DNA from: Ignavibacteria bacterium
GTDB lineage: Bacteria; Bacteroidota; Ignavibacteria; UBA10030
NCBI GenBank assembly: GCA_016873805.1
Contig: VGVZ01000026.1
Location: 1-46,594, forward strand
DNA: 46,594 nt
Direction: 5' to 3'
Made by a program: the position numbers and the translations under genes. A model generated the notes under the pieces. That model saw nothing but the letters and a program-made list of their open reading frames with translations, was not told the DNA's origin and did no database searches. Positions 1 through 8,063 of this stretch are shown one piece after another. Numbering within the stretch: the first letter of the stretch is position 1; each line of letters starts with the position of its first letter.

Positions 1-2520
1 GGGGGTCCGAAGAATGGGCAACAGTCGCTTGCCCCCAACTTCTGCATTGACGATGGCGTGATAGATTTTCTGCGCTGCCTGATTTGCAAACTCGATGAGC
101 AAGAGAAGCTGGATGAATGTGTTGTCCTTGAGCGTGACGCACTGTTCCCGCCAATCTCGTGCGATCTTCAAGAGTTGTGGGAAAAGCCAGGGTTTGAGGC
201 TGTTGTCCGCATCGCGCAGATAGCGCTCAGACACAAACTTCGCAAGGAGGAAGATGACCTCCTGTTCACGTCTGAGTTTCAGCTCATCAAGCGTGTGAAT
301 GCTCATTTCTCCGACAATGGGAGCGTTCTCGACCTTTGTAGGAATATCGGCAGTAGAGAGCGCCATCCTGGAATCATCTGTGAACTTGGCTGATAGTCGT
401 TCTGCCGGAAGCTCGTATCGGTAACCGGTGAGACGAGGGAAGGTGATTTCACAGGAGATTCGCTCTTCGAGGGCACGAACTCGTGTCGGCATCGGTCCGG
501 GTTGCGGATCAACGGCAGACCCCGCTGATGGAATGAACGAGAAGGGAACGCCATACACTTCGGCATATTCGGGTCGGAACATGCCCTCATCGATTGCAAC
601 GTAGCTCATGCGCCGCAAGCCGCGCCCGACAACCTGTTCGCACAATAACTGCGTCCCGAATGCACGAACGCCGAGGATATGTGTGACAGTGTTTGCATCC
701 CATCCCTCGGTCAGCATCGAAACGCTGACGACGCACTTGATTTGCTCGCCGAGTTTACCGGGCTTTCCGACGGTGTTCATAACTTCCCGGAGGATGTCTT
801 CGTCGGTAAGACTGTCAACGTCGCGGCCCGGAAACCGGAGCCGATATTCCGATTTGAACTCTTCGATCTCGGCAGCAGCGATTCTCTTGAAGTCATCGCT
901 CATTGCTTCGCCGGATTCCAACTGCTGGCTGTCCACAAGAATTGTGTTTGGTCGAGAGCTCCATCGGCCCTTCTCTTCGTTACTGAAGAGGGGAAGCTTT
1001 CCGGGCACGACAATGGCTTCTTCTTCCGAAAGTTGTTTTTCCCATCCTGCGATGTAGTCGTACACCATCTTCGAGACATTTGTGTTGTTACAGACTACGA
1101 TGAAGACGGGTGGCGTGAGACCGCGAGATCGTGCCTCGGTGTTCTCTTCCCACTTCTTGTAGTACTTCGCATAGTTCAGGTAGAGACTTTGCAGGGCGCC
1201 TTCAAGTTCGGCTGGGAGATTAGGTTCACCTGACAGCGCTTGAGTCTTACGCCCCTTCTTTGGCAGATGTTCCCTGATGCGGAGCCAGAGGTCGCGATAC
1301 GTCGGCTGCTGGCCGACCATCGAGTCATCAGCGACAGGAACGCGTGGTACTTTGACGATGCCGCATTCGATAGCATCAATAAGTGAGAAATCGGACACTA
1401 CCCACGGAAACAGAGTGCCTTCCGGATAACCTGATCCACGGAGAAAGAACGGCGTTGCGGAAAGGTCGTAGACTACTTTGAGTCCGATCTTCGCTTTGAC
1501 GGCTTCGAGACCGGAAATCCAAATCCGCGCTTCTTCCTCACGCCTCTCGGCTTCTTTGCGGTCATCTCCTTTGAGGACTTCCTCCTCGCCGTCTGTTTTT
1601 CGCCTGTAACAGTGGTGAGCCTCATCGTTGATGACAATGATGTTCTTCTTGTTCCCAAGCTCTCGACAGACACGGCGGACCATTTGATCGGGAGTTTCCG
1701 TGAACGCTGAACCGTTCCCCTCGCTAAGAATGCTCTTGGTCAGTTTGCCAGCCGAGATTTTTTCACGCTGTTTGAATGCGTGGAAATTCGTGATGATGAT
1801 CTTCGCTTTGCCGAGCTCTTCCCGCAAATCGGCAGGAACGATGTCCATCTCGCGGTAGTAATTCTGGGGATCATTGGGCAGTAACACTCTCAGCCGATCC
1901 CGAATGGTAATGCCTGGCGTGACAATCAGAAACGAGTCAGAGAAAAGAGGATCCTGCGCATTTGCAATCTTGTTCAGGGCGTGCCACGCGATGATCATTG
2001 CCATGACTACTGTCTTGCCTGAACCGGTAGCCATTTTGAAGGCGATGCGATACAGCAGCGGATTTGCCTCAGCGTTGGCAGCATGAATCTTGTTTTCAAT
2101 CCAGCTGTCACCCAACTTTTTGGCCACTTCTGTGACATAGATGGCGGTCTCGACTGCTTCGATCTGGCAGAAGAACAGCTTACGGGCACGATCATCCCGT
2201 TGCCAATGATCGAGCAAAAGCTTTGTGGTTTTGGTAATCGTCGAAGGAGGATAGCCCTGCTTTCGCCATTGGGCCACGCGCTCGCGGATCTGGTTGATGA
2301 ACTTGTTCTCCTCGATCCGGTCTTCGGTCCATTCTGTCTCGAAGGTCAGCTGGTTCTTTGTCTTTTTTCGCGGCTGAGCGATCGGGACAAAATAGGAACT
2401 AACCCTTCGCTCCCCGTCGGCGACCTCGTTTGTGATTCCCGCATCATTGAAGCGAAAGTGACGCGTAGGTTCACGGAAGGGAGAATTCAGGATTGGGTTT
2501 TCTATGACCACTTCTTTCAT
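1..2520 (-). CDS. Type III-like restriction subunit, DEAD/DEAH helicase-nuclease (partial, 3' end off the left edge)
   Basis: The reading frame is open from an ATG at 2520 to base 1 (840 codons), and its C-terminus lies outside the window. Superfamily 2 helicase motifs are clear: Walker A ATGSGKT at residues 164-170, the DEAH box at 299-302 in INDEAHH, DLSATPF shortly after it, and a C-terminal helicase lobe with SMLTEGWDANTVTHILG followed by EQVVGRGLRR. This layout matches Res-type subunits of type III restriction systems, and the N-terminus is most like the BPTD_3080 group (roughly 1,000 residues). Such proteins translocate on DNA and cut with a C-terminal PD-(D/E)XK nuclease. Any nuclease domain and the partner methyltransferase would lie to the left, out of sight. 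A GAGG ribosome-binding site sits 7 bases before the ATG. The function is firm at helicase level and inferred at restriction level. Confidence 0.9.
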   Translation of the reverse strand, partial: MKEVVIENPILNSPFREPTRHFRFNDAGITNEVADGERRVSSYFVPIAQPRKKTKNQLTFETEWTEDRIEENKFINQIRERVAQWRKQGYPPSTITKTTKLLLDHWQRDDRARKLFFCQIEAVETAIYVTEVAKKLGDSWIENKIHAANAEANPLLYRIAFKMATGSGKTVVMAMIIAWHALNKIANAQDPLFSDSFLIVTPGITIRDRLRVLLPNDPQNYYREMDIVPADLREELGKAKIIITNFHAFKQREKISAGKLTKSILSEGNGSAFTETPDQMVRRVCRELGNKKNIIVINDEAHHCYRRKTDGEEEVLKGDDRKEAERREEEARIWISGLEAVKAKIGLKVVYDLSATPFFLRGSGYPEGTLFPWVVSDFSLIDAIECGIVKVPRVPVADDSMVGQQPTYRDLWLRIREHLPKKGRKTQALSGEPNLPAELEGALQSLYLNYAKYYKKWEENTEARSRGLTPPVFIVVCNNTNVSKMVYDYIAGWEKQLSEEEAIVVPGKLPLFSNEEKGRWSSRPNTILVDSQQLESGEAMSDDFKRIAAAEIEEFKSEYRLRFPGRDVDSLTDEDILREVMNTVGKPGKLGEQIKCVVSVSMLTEGWDANTVTHILGVRAFGTQLLCEQVVGRGLRRMSYVAIDEGMFRPEYAEVYGVPFSFIPSAGSAVDPQPGPMPTRVRALEERISCEITFPRLTGYRYELPAERLSAKFTDDSRMALSTADIPTKVENAPIVGEMSIHTLDELKLRREQEVIFLLAKFVSERYLRDADNSLKPWLFPQLLKIARDWREQCVTLKDNTFIQLLLLIEFANQAAQKIYHAIVNAEVGGKRLLPILRTP

Positions 2521-2642
2521 CTTCTTGCCTCGTCTACACGTGAGTCTTTAGGACACTGCCAATATATAAAAGTTCCGTTTGAATGTCGCCAGCGACAACT
2601 CTACAAAACAGTCGATTGCGCACGATGGCCATGTACAATCGA

Positions 2643-2675
2643 AAATCCCCGGAGCAAGGGATGCTACGGGGATTT
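2643..2675 (-). terminator. Hairpin, possible terminator of the upstream HEPN-like gene
   Basis: AAATCCCC (2643-2650) pairs perfectly with GGGGATTT (2668-2675), and the stem extends inward through a G-C pair and AGC/GCT with one mismatch. Read on the minus strand it ends in a short TTTT. It lies about 200 bases after the stop of the 2875-3567 gene and 120 bases before the restriction gene, so it could limit read-through between them. The T-run is short, so this is only a candidate. Confidence 0.45.
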
Positions 2676-2777
2676 GTCGACTCGAGAGACAAAACATTTT
2701 TCGAGATCGAGAAATCGTCCTTGTTGCTGTCGTATCGTCCGCGCTCGCGTGAAGAACACGCGGCACAGAAGAGAAGA

Positions 2778-2818
2778 GTGACAGGTTCCGGCAACGGAAA
2801 TCTTTTTTTTGTTGTCAC
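2778..2818. repeat. Nested inverted repeat with a T8 tract
   Basis: The outer arms GTGACA (2778-2783) and TGTCAC (2813-2818) enclose an inner hairpin, TTCCG-gcaa-CGGAA (2786-2799), and a run of eight T (2803-2810). On the plus strand the inner hairpin plus T-run resembles a weak intrinsic terminator. The 354-base spacer 2521-2874 otherwise holds only the 2643-2675 hairpin and the presumed promoter of the restriction gene, which I could not place. No supported gene was seen in the spacer. Confidence 0.4.
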
Positions 2819-2874
2819 ATGTTCTTTCATATGGATGAGTGGATTTGATATGGAGGCCTTCGTATCCTCTATGA

Positions 2875-3567
2875 TCATGCGCCCTTCGTGTCCTCTGGCG
2901 GAGTGCGGAGGGTGTTAAGTCGTGTTTCTATTCGCTCATAGATCGAATCGGCGAGCACTTGAACTCGTCTCTTACAGTAAGGATGATGGACAATCAGGGA
3001 CTTCGTGTGCTGATCGTCGGTGTCTATAGGGCTTGGCATGTCTTGCACACGAAGAGGGGCAGCGTACTTTCCCCAGTACAGGTATCTCGTGACAACATTC
3101 ATGAGGTCTTGTTCGTCATCTGAGAGAGCGATGCTACAGTTTATACATAGCTGTGAGAGGTCGTGAGTGGCAACGTGTTTCCTAAGTTGTTCTTTGTTCT
3201 CAGCTAGTCCAGGCTCGATCGCGAGCAAGCATCCCTTCAGAAGACACTCAAGAGCATAGCCAAGCAGGAGAAGGTAGTCTTCGAATAACTCAGTGTCCAA
3301 GAAATCGTAGAGTTCCTCTCCCTCAAGAGGTCCCGATTTACCCGAGAGGTGCGAAGGAGACTTAAGCTTCTCACGAAATCTCGCCGTGTCTCGCTCATTT
3401 GCACGATATGCAATCTCGTACAAGATGTCAGCAGCACGCTTGTGCCGGCGCGCAGGTCGAGCCCAACTTATCGGCCATTGCCACGCGGCGAGAAAGGCGA
3501 ATGTGCGCCGTTCCTCGATAAATGATTGTTCTTGTTCGGAGGTAGCATCGTCAAAAATTCTTCCCAT
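2875..3567 (-). CDS. Uncharacterised HEPN-like helical protein
   Basis: This 230-residue, mostly helical protein has no signal peptide or membrane segment. A central stretch with YALECLLKG (104-112), a THDL motif (134-137) and a later RYLYWGKYAAPL resembles a widespread family of HEPN-like hypothetical proteins. An R-x5-H pair occurs at R129/H135. HEPN proteins are often RNases or toxins in defence islands, but this one's activity is unknown. A GAGG ribosome-binding site sits 7 bases before the ATG at 3567. It lies upstream of the restriction subunit on the same strand, 354 bases away, so co-transcription is uncertain. Alternatively it is a cargo gene of the same accessory island. The gene call is good; the family call is tentative. 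Confidence 0.72.
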   Translation of the reverse strand: MGRIFDDATSEQEQSFIEERRTFAFLAAWQWPISWARPARRHKRAADILYEIAYRANERDTARFREKLKSPSHLSGKSGPLEGEELYDFLDTELFEDYLLLLGYALECLLKGCLLAIEPGLAENKEQLRKHVATHDLSQLCINCSIALSDDEQDLMNVVTRYLYWGKYAAPLRVQDMPSPIDTDDQHTKSLIVHHPYCKRRVQVLADSIYERIETRLNTLRTPPEDTKGA

Positions 3568-3680
3568 TGTAGTTCCTCTACTGGTGCTACATGTATCCTG
3601 AAATCAATGTACGCCCAATGCTATAGTACTCGCAAGTATACGGACATGAAACGCTTTACACATCGGCTTGTCTGACAATA

Positions 3681-3714
3681 AACAAAAACCCCCAGAGTCG
3701 TGTCGACTCCGGGG
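3681..3714 (-). terminator. Intrinsic terminator downstream of the M4 peptidase and symporter remnant
   Basis: CCCC (3690-3693) and GAGTCG (3695-3700) pair with CGACTC (3704-3709) and GGGG (3711-3714) around a TGT loop, with one mismatch. On the minus strand the stem is followed by TTTTTGTTT, a typical rho-independent terminator. It lies about 30 bases after the stop of the symporter-tail remnant, the same arrangement as the terminator of the intact symporter gene at 8001-8038. Confidence 0.85.
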
Positions 3715-3742
3715 ATCTCGCATTTGAAATAGAACCCGCCCC

Positions 3743-3793
3743 CTAGTCGCCAAACGGATTGGTCCAGAATCCCCTGTCCTATCTGTTTAGACA
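3743..3793 (-). pseudogene. Remnant of the C-terminus of an AGCS sodium:amino-acid symporter gene
   Basis: Read on the minus strand this stretch encodes C-L-N-R-stop-D-R-G-F-W-T-N-P-F-G-D-stop. The intact symporter at 8064-9518 ends Y-L-N-R-Y-D-N-G-L-L-T-N-P-F-G-D-stop. An ungapped hand alignment of 3746-3790 with 8067-8111 gives 37 of 45 identical bases and 11 of 15 identical residues, with one tyrosine codon changed to TAG. Both copies point the same way and both are followed about 25-30 bases later by a strong terminator. The homology fades within a few codons upstream, where the M4 peptidase gene ends at 3805. It is either the leftover tail of a second symporter gene or a duplicated insertion target. 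The similarity is seen directly; the history is inferred. Confidence 0.75.
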
Positions 3794-3804
3794 GTTTTCG
3801 TTCC

Positions 3805-6800
3805 TCATTTCAGGAGCACCATCGATTTTGTGTCGACATAGTCGCCGGCGCGGAGACGGGAGTAGTAGACGCCGCTCGGCATCATTCCAGGATTCCATTG
3901 AACGGAATAGTTCCCTGGAACAAAATCGGCATCGACCAACTCGGCAACTTCCTGCCCGATTGCGTTGTAGATCTTGAGTTCAACGTGGCATGAACGAGGC
4001 AGAGCGAAACGAATCGTTGTTGCCGGATTGAATGGATTCGGATAGTTCTGCTCGAGAGCGAAGACTTTCGGAATCGCGCTCGCCTCGGTATCCACCACGT
4101 CCGTGACTTGACCAACACGAACGTAGTTGTTCTTGATCTCGTGAGCCATACCCCCGGGGCCGATTACCGTGAGAGACACAGCATATGCGCCGTCGGCCGT
4201 ATAGGTATGGGTAGGATTGCGCTGAGTGCTGGTAAAGCCATCACCAAAACTCCACAAGTAGCTGAGGATGGTCCCTGTCGACTGCGAAGTGAAGCTGACT
4301 GCGAGGGGTCTATTTCCCGAGACGGGTGTTGCGACAAATTGAGCCGCAGGTGAGCTTACCACTTCGCTAACGACTGCCCTGATGTAGTACGTGCGATCTC
4401 GCAACGTCCACGCAGCCGTGCTACTCGATCGGCTCCAGCTCCGACCGTTGGATCCCTCGATGTAACCAAGATAGGGTCTGTTCGTGCCGTCATACTCGAT
4501 GCCAACGTAGAAGTCGCCGTTCACGACCGTGTGGTACGAGGCAATATAGTTTGAGAGATCGACGGTGTACCAACCACCAATCCCTGGATAGATGCGGAAC
4601 CTGGGGATAAGATCACTCCCGGGGATTCCGCTTGAATCCTTGAAGATATGGACATAGCATTGATAGCTGGTCGTATATCCTGTGAAGTAGAACTCCACTT
4701 TTTGGACTGTCGCAGGAATCGCTGGAGGGGTCATGCGGACTGCATACATTCCCCCGGATCCGGTCCATGAAGATCCGCCGGTCGGAGATCCATCGTCGTA
4801 GACGAGCTCGCGTGATGCATCCGGGGTGATCCCGACGGCAGTGAAGCCGCTTTCCACAGCAACGTACTCTGGAGAGTTCAATCCGTAGAGGTCCGCCGCG
4901 GCCCGAAGTGAAGAATTTCGAGCATCGAGGAACTGAGAGGTGTTTGTGAGATATACTGCGAGCGTGCGGAAGTAGATCTTCTCGGTTTTTGAGATGCCGA
5001 TGAGGGAGGCAATCAGATAGCAGGCCCGGTTCGGGATGCCGCTGTTGATGTGCACGCCTCCGAGATCGTTGCTGCTATTGTTGATGAGATTGACGTATTC
5101 AGTCATGTGAGCGGGCTGCCAGTTGGCCCCCAGATGCGGATCCCTGAGGTCCCTCAGCGCATCGCCGGCAACTCCAGGAGTATAGACGTTCTCTCCCATC
5201 TGCCAATTCCCACCGCCGCCGCGGGCGTAGAATTCCACAAACGTCCCAAGCACATCGGCGTATGATTCGTTGAGTGCGCCCATCTGGTTCTCGTACATCA
5301 AGTCTGCAGAAGATTCGATCACGCCATGCGTGATTTCGTGCGCGATGATATCTAACCCGCCGGCCAGGTTTCCAAAGAGAACGCCGTCTCCATCCCCATA
5401 CGTCATGAAGCGGCCGTTCCAAAATGCATTATTGTAGTTGGAACCATAGTGGACAATGCTACGCATGGTTCCCCCTTTTCCATCCCAACTCTCCCGATTG
5501 TGCACCGTTTTGAAGTAATCGTACACAAGCCCTGTGTAGTGATGCGCATCCACAGCCGCGCGCAATTTCTCATTGTCGTCGAACACGTTGTTGGCGTTTG
5601 GATCTTTCACTCTTGTGACACTGCCGAATGCATACCCGAGAGTGTCATTCCGTGCATCCCAAGTTGTGATGACGCCTTGTTCCTTCATTGCGGGAGCGAC
5701 GAACATGGAACGCGAAATATCCACGAGATAGTAATCCGTCCCTGCACGGGTTGTTTTTAGTGTCTTCATGATGCCGTCGAGTCCGCGCCCGGTTCCCTGG
5801 GCCGCCGTGCCCGCGAGTTCCGCCTCCTTAGCCAGCCAAACATCATCGAGGAACGTTCCTCGATAGTTGATCGAACCATCGCTCGTGAAGGAGAAAGCGA
5901 TCCACACCTGCTTTGTACCTCTGAGATCGTCGGACCCCAAAACCGTGAGGTTGAGTTGGTCCTGCTGCCAGCCGTTCTGATCAGCCCCGGCAGTAGTAGT
6001 CCAGTTACCGCTGTAACGAATTCCCGAAAAATTGACGGTGTCCTTTCCAACAAGAACCCAGAAGTAGTCAGCGTTCATTTCCGTAATCGTCCAGTGATAG
6101 TATTCCAGCACCACATCGGTGGCATCCTCGAGGGTGAACGGACCGAACCGGACCATCGTGTTCATGTATGTCGGGTAGTATGATGATACGAACGGATTGA
6201 CACCGGATGTCCCACTTCGGGAGCAGTAAAGGCTTTTTGAACCGCTGCGTGCTTTGAAACTCGTTGTATCCCACAATACGTTCGTACTTCCCGAGTATTT
6301 GCGTGTCCAATCTGTTCCCGGGAATTGTTGCTCGAATCCTTCTCTCAGGATGTCTTGCCAGCTCTGACCTCCCACGGCACCGGTGAGGTTCGATGGATGA
6401 TCTGGCACTCCTGATTCACCGCCGGACGGAACTGCAATGACCCTCGTTTGTGCCGGGTCGACGGTGTAAGAAACATATTCCCTTTTTGCAGTCAGTCTGT
6501 CTTCCTGAACGCCTCGATTCTGTTTGTCACGAATTTGCCGTTGGTGACGGAGACCGTCGTCCTTTTTCAGAATGGCTCCAGTCGATGCATCGATGAAAAC
6601 GTTCATGTTGGGAAACTTGAATGAGGGAAGCCGCACTCGCCAGGCAAGTACAAATACACCATCCTTCGGATACACATACAACTCAGCGGAAGCTTCGCTT
6701 GTGTGATCACGAACCTCCAATTGCGCAATGCGGATAGCCTCCTGGTCGCCAATGGAAGGATTGGTATTCAGTTCGATCGACGGATGGTAACGGCCGTTAA

Positions 6801-7260
6801 CGGTCTGGAGGATTCCCTCCTTGCTGAAATGAGCGATGAGCTGACTTCCCCATATGGGAACTCCTTTATGGACTCGATTGAACTTCAAATGCGCCATTCC
6901 GAGTTCGTCTATCTGTGAGTGTAGAAGCTTCAATTCATTCTGAGGATCGTCGATCTTGAAGATGATCTTCTGGTCTTTGAGGAATTCAAAAACAACCCGC
7001 TGCAATTCTTCGGTGGATCTTCCAGTGACCCTTGCTAGTGTGAGAATGCCGGAAAAGAAAGTGGGCGTTCCGTTCTGTTCATTCCAGCTCACCGAAATGT
7101 GGCCACCACCCTGTCTGGCAAGGGCTTCGATGGCAAGAAGTTGCTCGGGCATAACCCTTGATTCCCGAGATGACTGGGTCTGGTGTTGCTGCACCTGCTC
7201 CTGTGACCAGAGAGAGGCAGTGAAAACGAGCAACACACAGGAAAGAAGTCTGGTTTTCAT
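3805..7260 (-). CDS. Secreted M4 (thermolysin-family) zinc metallopeptidase with PKD and type IX secretion domains
   Basis: The 1151-residue protein starts at the ATG at 7260, which has GGAGG 8 bases upstream and begins a signal peptide (residues 1-20, ending LWSQ). An earlier in-frame start at 7431 would bury it. Domains in order: FTP/PepSY-type propeptide (about 60-230), an inserted beta-sandwich of about 200 residues (about 282-480), the M4 catalytic domain (about 485-805), a second beta-sandwich, a PKD domain (about 970-1050, with WSFGDG), and a C-terminal sorting domain beginning FALEQNYPNPFNP. Zinc ligands are H641 and H645 in HEITH and E665 in NESYAD, with the thermolysin-like spacing of 24. 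H737 in GGVHINSG is the likely transition-state histidine. It should be exported by Sec and the type IX system and digest extracellular protein. It sits downstream of two amino-acid transporters on the same strand. Confidence 0.93.
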   Translation of the reverse strand: MKTRLLSCVLLVFTASLWSQEQVQQHQTQSSRESRVMPEQLLAIEALARQGGGHISVSWNEQNGTPTFFSGILTLARVTGRSTEELQRVVFEFLKDQKIIFKIDDPQNELKLLHSQIDELGMAHLKFNRVHKGVPIWGSQLIAHFSKEGILQTVNGRYHPSIELNTNPSIGDQEAIRIAQLEVRDHTSEASAELYVYPKDGVFVLAWRVRLPSFKFPNMNVFIDASTGAILKKDDGLRHQRQIRDKQNRGVQEDRLTAKREYVSYTVDPAQTRVIAVPSGGESGVPDHPSNLTGAVGGQSWQDILREGFEQQFPGTDWTRKYSGSTNVLWDTTSFKARSGSKSLYCSRSGTSGVNPFVSSYYPTYMNTMVRFGPFTLEDATDVVLEYYHWTITEMNADYFWVLVGKDTVNFSGIRYSGNWTTTAGADQNGWQQDQLNLTVLGSDDLRGTKQVWIAFSFTSDGSINYRGTFLDDVWLAKEAELAGTAAQGTGRGLDGIMKTLKTTRAGTDYYLVDISRSMFVAPAMKEQGVITTWDARNDTLGYAFGSVTRVKDPNANNVFDDNEKLRAAVDAHHYTGLVYDYFKTVHNRESWDGKGGTMRSIVHYGSNYNNAFWNGRFMTYGDGDGVLFGNLAGGLDIIAHEITHGVIESSADLMYENQMGALNESYADVLGTFVEFYARGGGGNWQMGENVYTPGVAGDALRDLRDPHLGANWQPAHMTEYVNLINNSSNDLGGVHINSGIPNRACYLIASLIGISKTEKIYFRTLAVYLTNTSQFLDARNSSLRAAADLYGLNSPEYVAVESGFTAVGITPDASRELVYDDGSPTGGSSWTGSGGMYAVRMTPPAIPATVQKVEFYFTGYTTSYQCYVHIFKDSSGIPGSDLIPRFRIYPGIGGWYTVDLSNYIASYHTVVNGDFYVGIEYDGTNRPYLGYIEGSNGRSWSRSSSTAAWTLRDRTYYIRAVVSEVVSSPAAQFVATPVSGNRPLAVSFTSQSTGTILSYLWSFGDGFTSTQRNPTHTYTADGAYAVSLTVIGPGGMAHEIKNNYVRVGQVTDVVDTEASAIPKVFALEQNYPNPFNPATTIRFALPRSCHVELKIYNAIGQEVAELVDADFVPGNYSVQWNPGMMPSGVYYSRLRAGDYVDTKSMVLLK

Positions 7261-8000
7261 CGTTAGTACCTCCACATGTGTTGGTCTTGTCGATCGGACA
7301 AGAGATTGTTTGTGTAAGAGTTGCTGTGAGGCGAATGGACGTTGATGCCACGTTCTTGATACAGAGTGAGATCTTCTTCCAACGAGGTTCTCTTCTTTTT
7401 CCGCGAGAAACCTAGGTGACTGGAGGGACACATATCACGCGTTGGCCAGACTCAATCGAGTATGATGTTCGCGGTGTGATGGAGCCGGTGGGGCGAGGGG
7501 ACTGATCAATGCTTGTCGACTTGTTGGCTCTTCAACCGAGCTCACTCGTCGTTCGGCACTATTGCGGCGGGAGCTGTGTTTCTATCGGAGACTCCGGCCA
7601 GTCCATTTGAGCACATCCAGATTTCCTGGATGACCTCCCGAGCGCGCAGGAATTATCCCGACGGTTCGGAGTTATCGAAGCCATCAATCGTGCCTGGAGG
7701 ACGGAGACAAAACACGTATGATTGATCTTGTTGAATCCTTCGATGCCTCAGCGTGATGGATGATAGGGGAGTTCTGGAAACTTTGTCTGCTCGATTAGAT
7801 TGGGGAAGAATGTGGTCTCGTCGCTGACACGTCCGGCCGGTTCTGCAATCTGATTGTCGTCCGTCAGCATTGAAATAAGGGATATGATACTCACGCAAAT
7901 GTACCTTGTTCGCCTCGTTGTGTCAAATGAAAGCATATTAACTATCAGTCAGGGCGGAGGATCATGCGTGACATATGGGAAGAAAGGTCAGCCGGGGGGC
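7261..8000. other. Long intergenic gap upstream of the peptidase gene
   Basis: These 740 bases contain only short, mutually overlapping ORFs with no recognisable motif and no convincing ribosome-binding site. I see no tRNA. The only structure noted is the hairpin at 7285-7303 in the peptidase leader. I found no confident promoter. The gap is unusually long for this window and lies between the two copies of the symporter tail, so it may be decayed sequence from the event that placed the peptidase here. Confidence 0.6.
7285..7303 (-). promoter_or_regulatory. Perfect 7-bp inverted repeat in the peptidase leader
   Basis: TCTTGTC (7285-7291) and GACAAGA (7297-7303) are perfect complements around a 5-base loop, 25 bases before the peptidase start codon and next to its GGAGG. 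It could be an operator or an mRNA hairpin affecting translation. No regulator is identifiable. Confidence 0.35.
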
Positions 8001-8038
8001 AAAACAAAACCCCCGCGATGCAGATCATCACGGGGGTT
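8001..8038 (-). terminator. Intrinsic terminator of the NSS-AGCS transporter operon
   Basis: AACCCCCG (8008-8015) pairs with CGGGGGTT (8031-8038), and ATG/CAT extends the stem after a small internal mismatch. On the minus strand it is followed by TTTTGTTTT. It begins about 25 bases after the symporter stop codon. Confidence 0.88.
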
Positions 8039-8063
8039 CGACGTGTCGAAGACCAGTGTTTCG

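Noticed and set aside
2534-2918. Short overlapping frames on both strands between the HEPN-like and restriction genes
   Set aside because: They overlap each other, show no recognisable motif or ribosome-binding site, and run through the two hairpins.
7513-7936. Small frames in the gap upstream of the peptidase gene
   Set aside because: Low-complexity, arginine/serine-rich translations on both strands with no start signals; likely chance frames in non-coding DNA.
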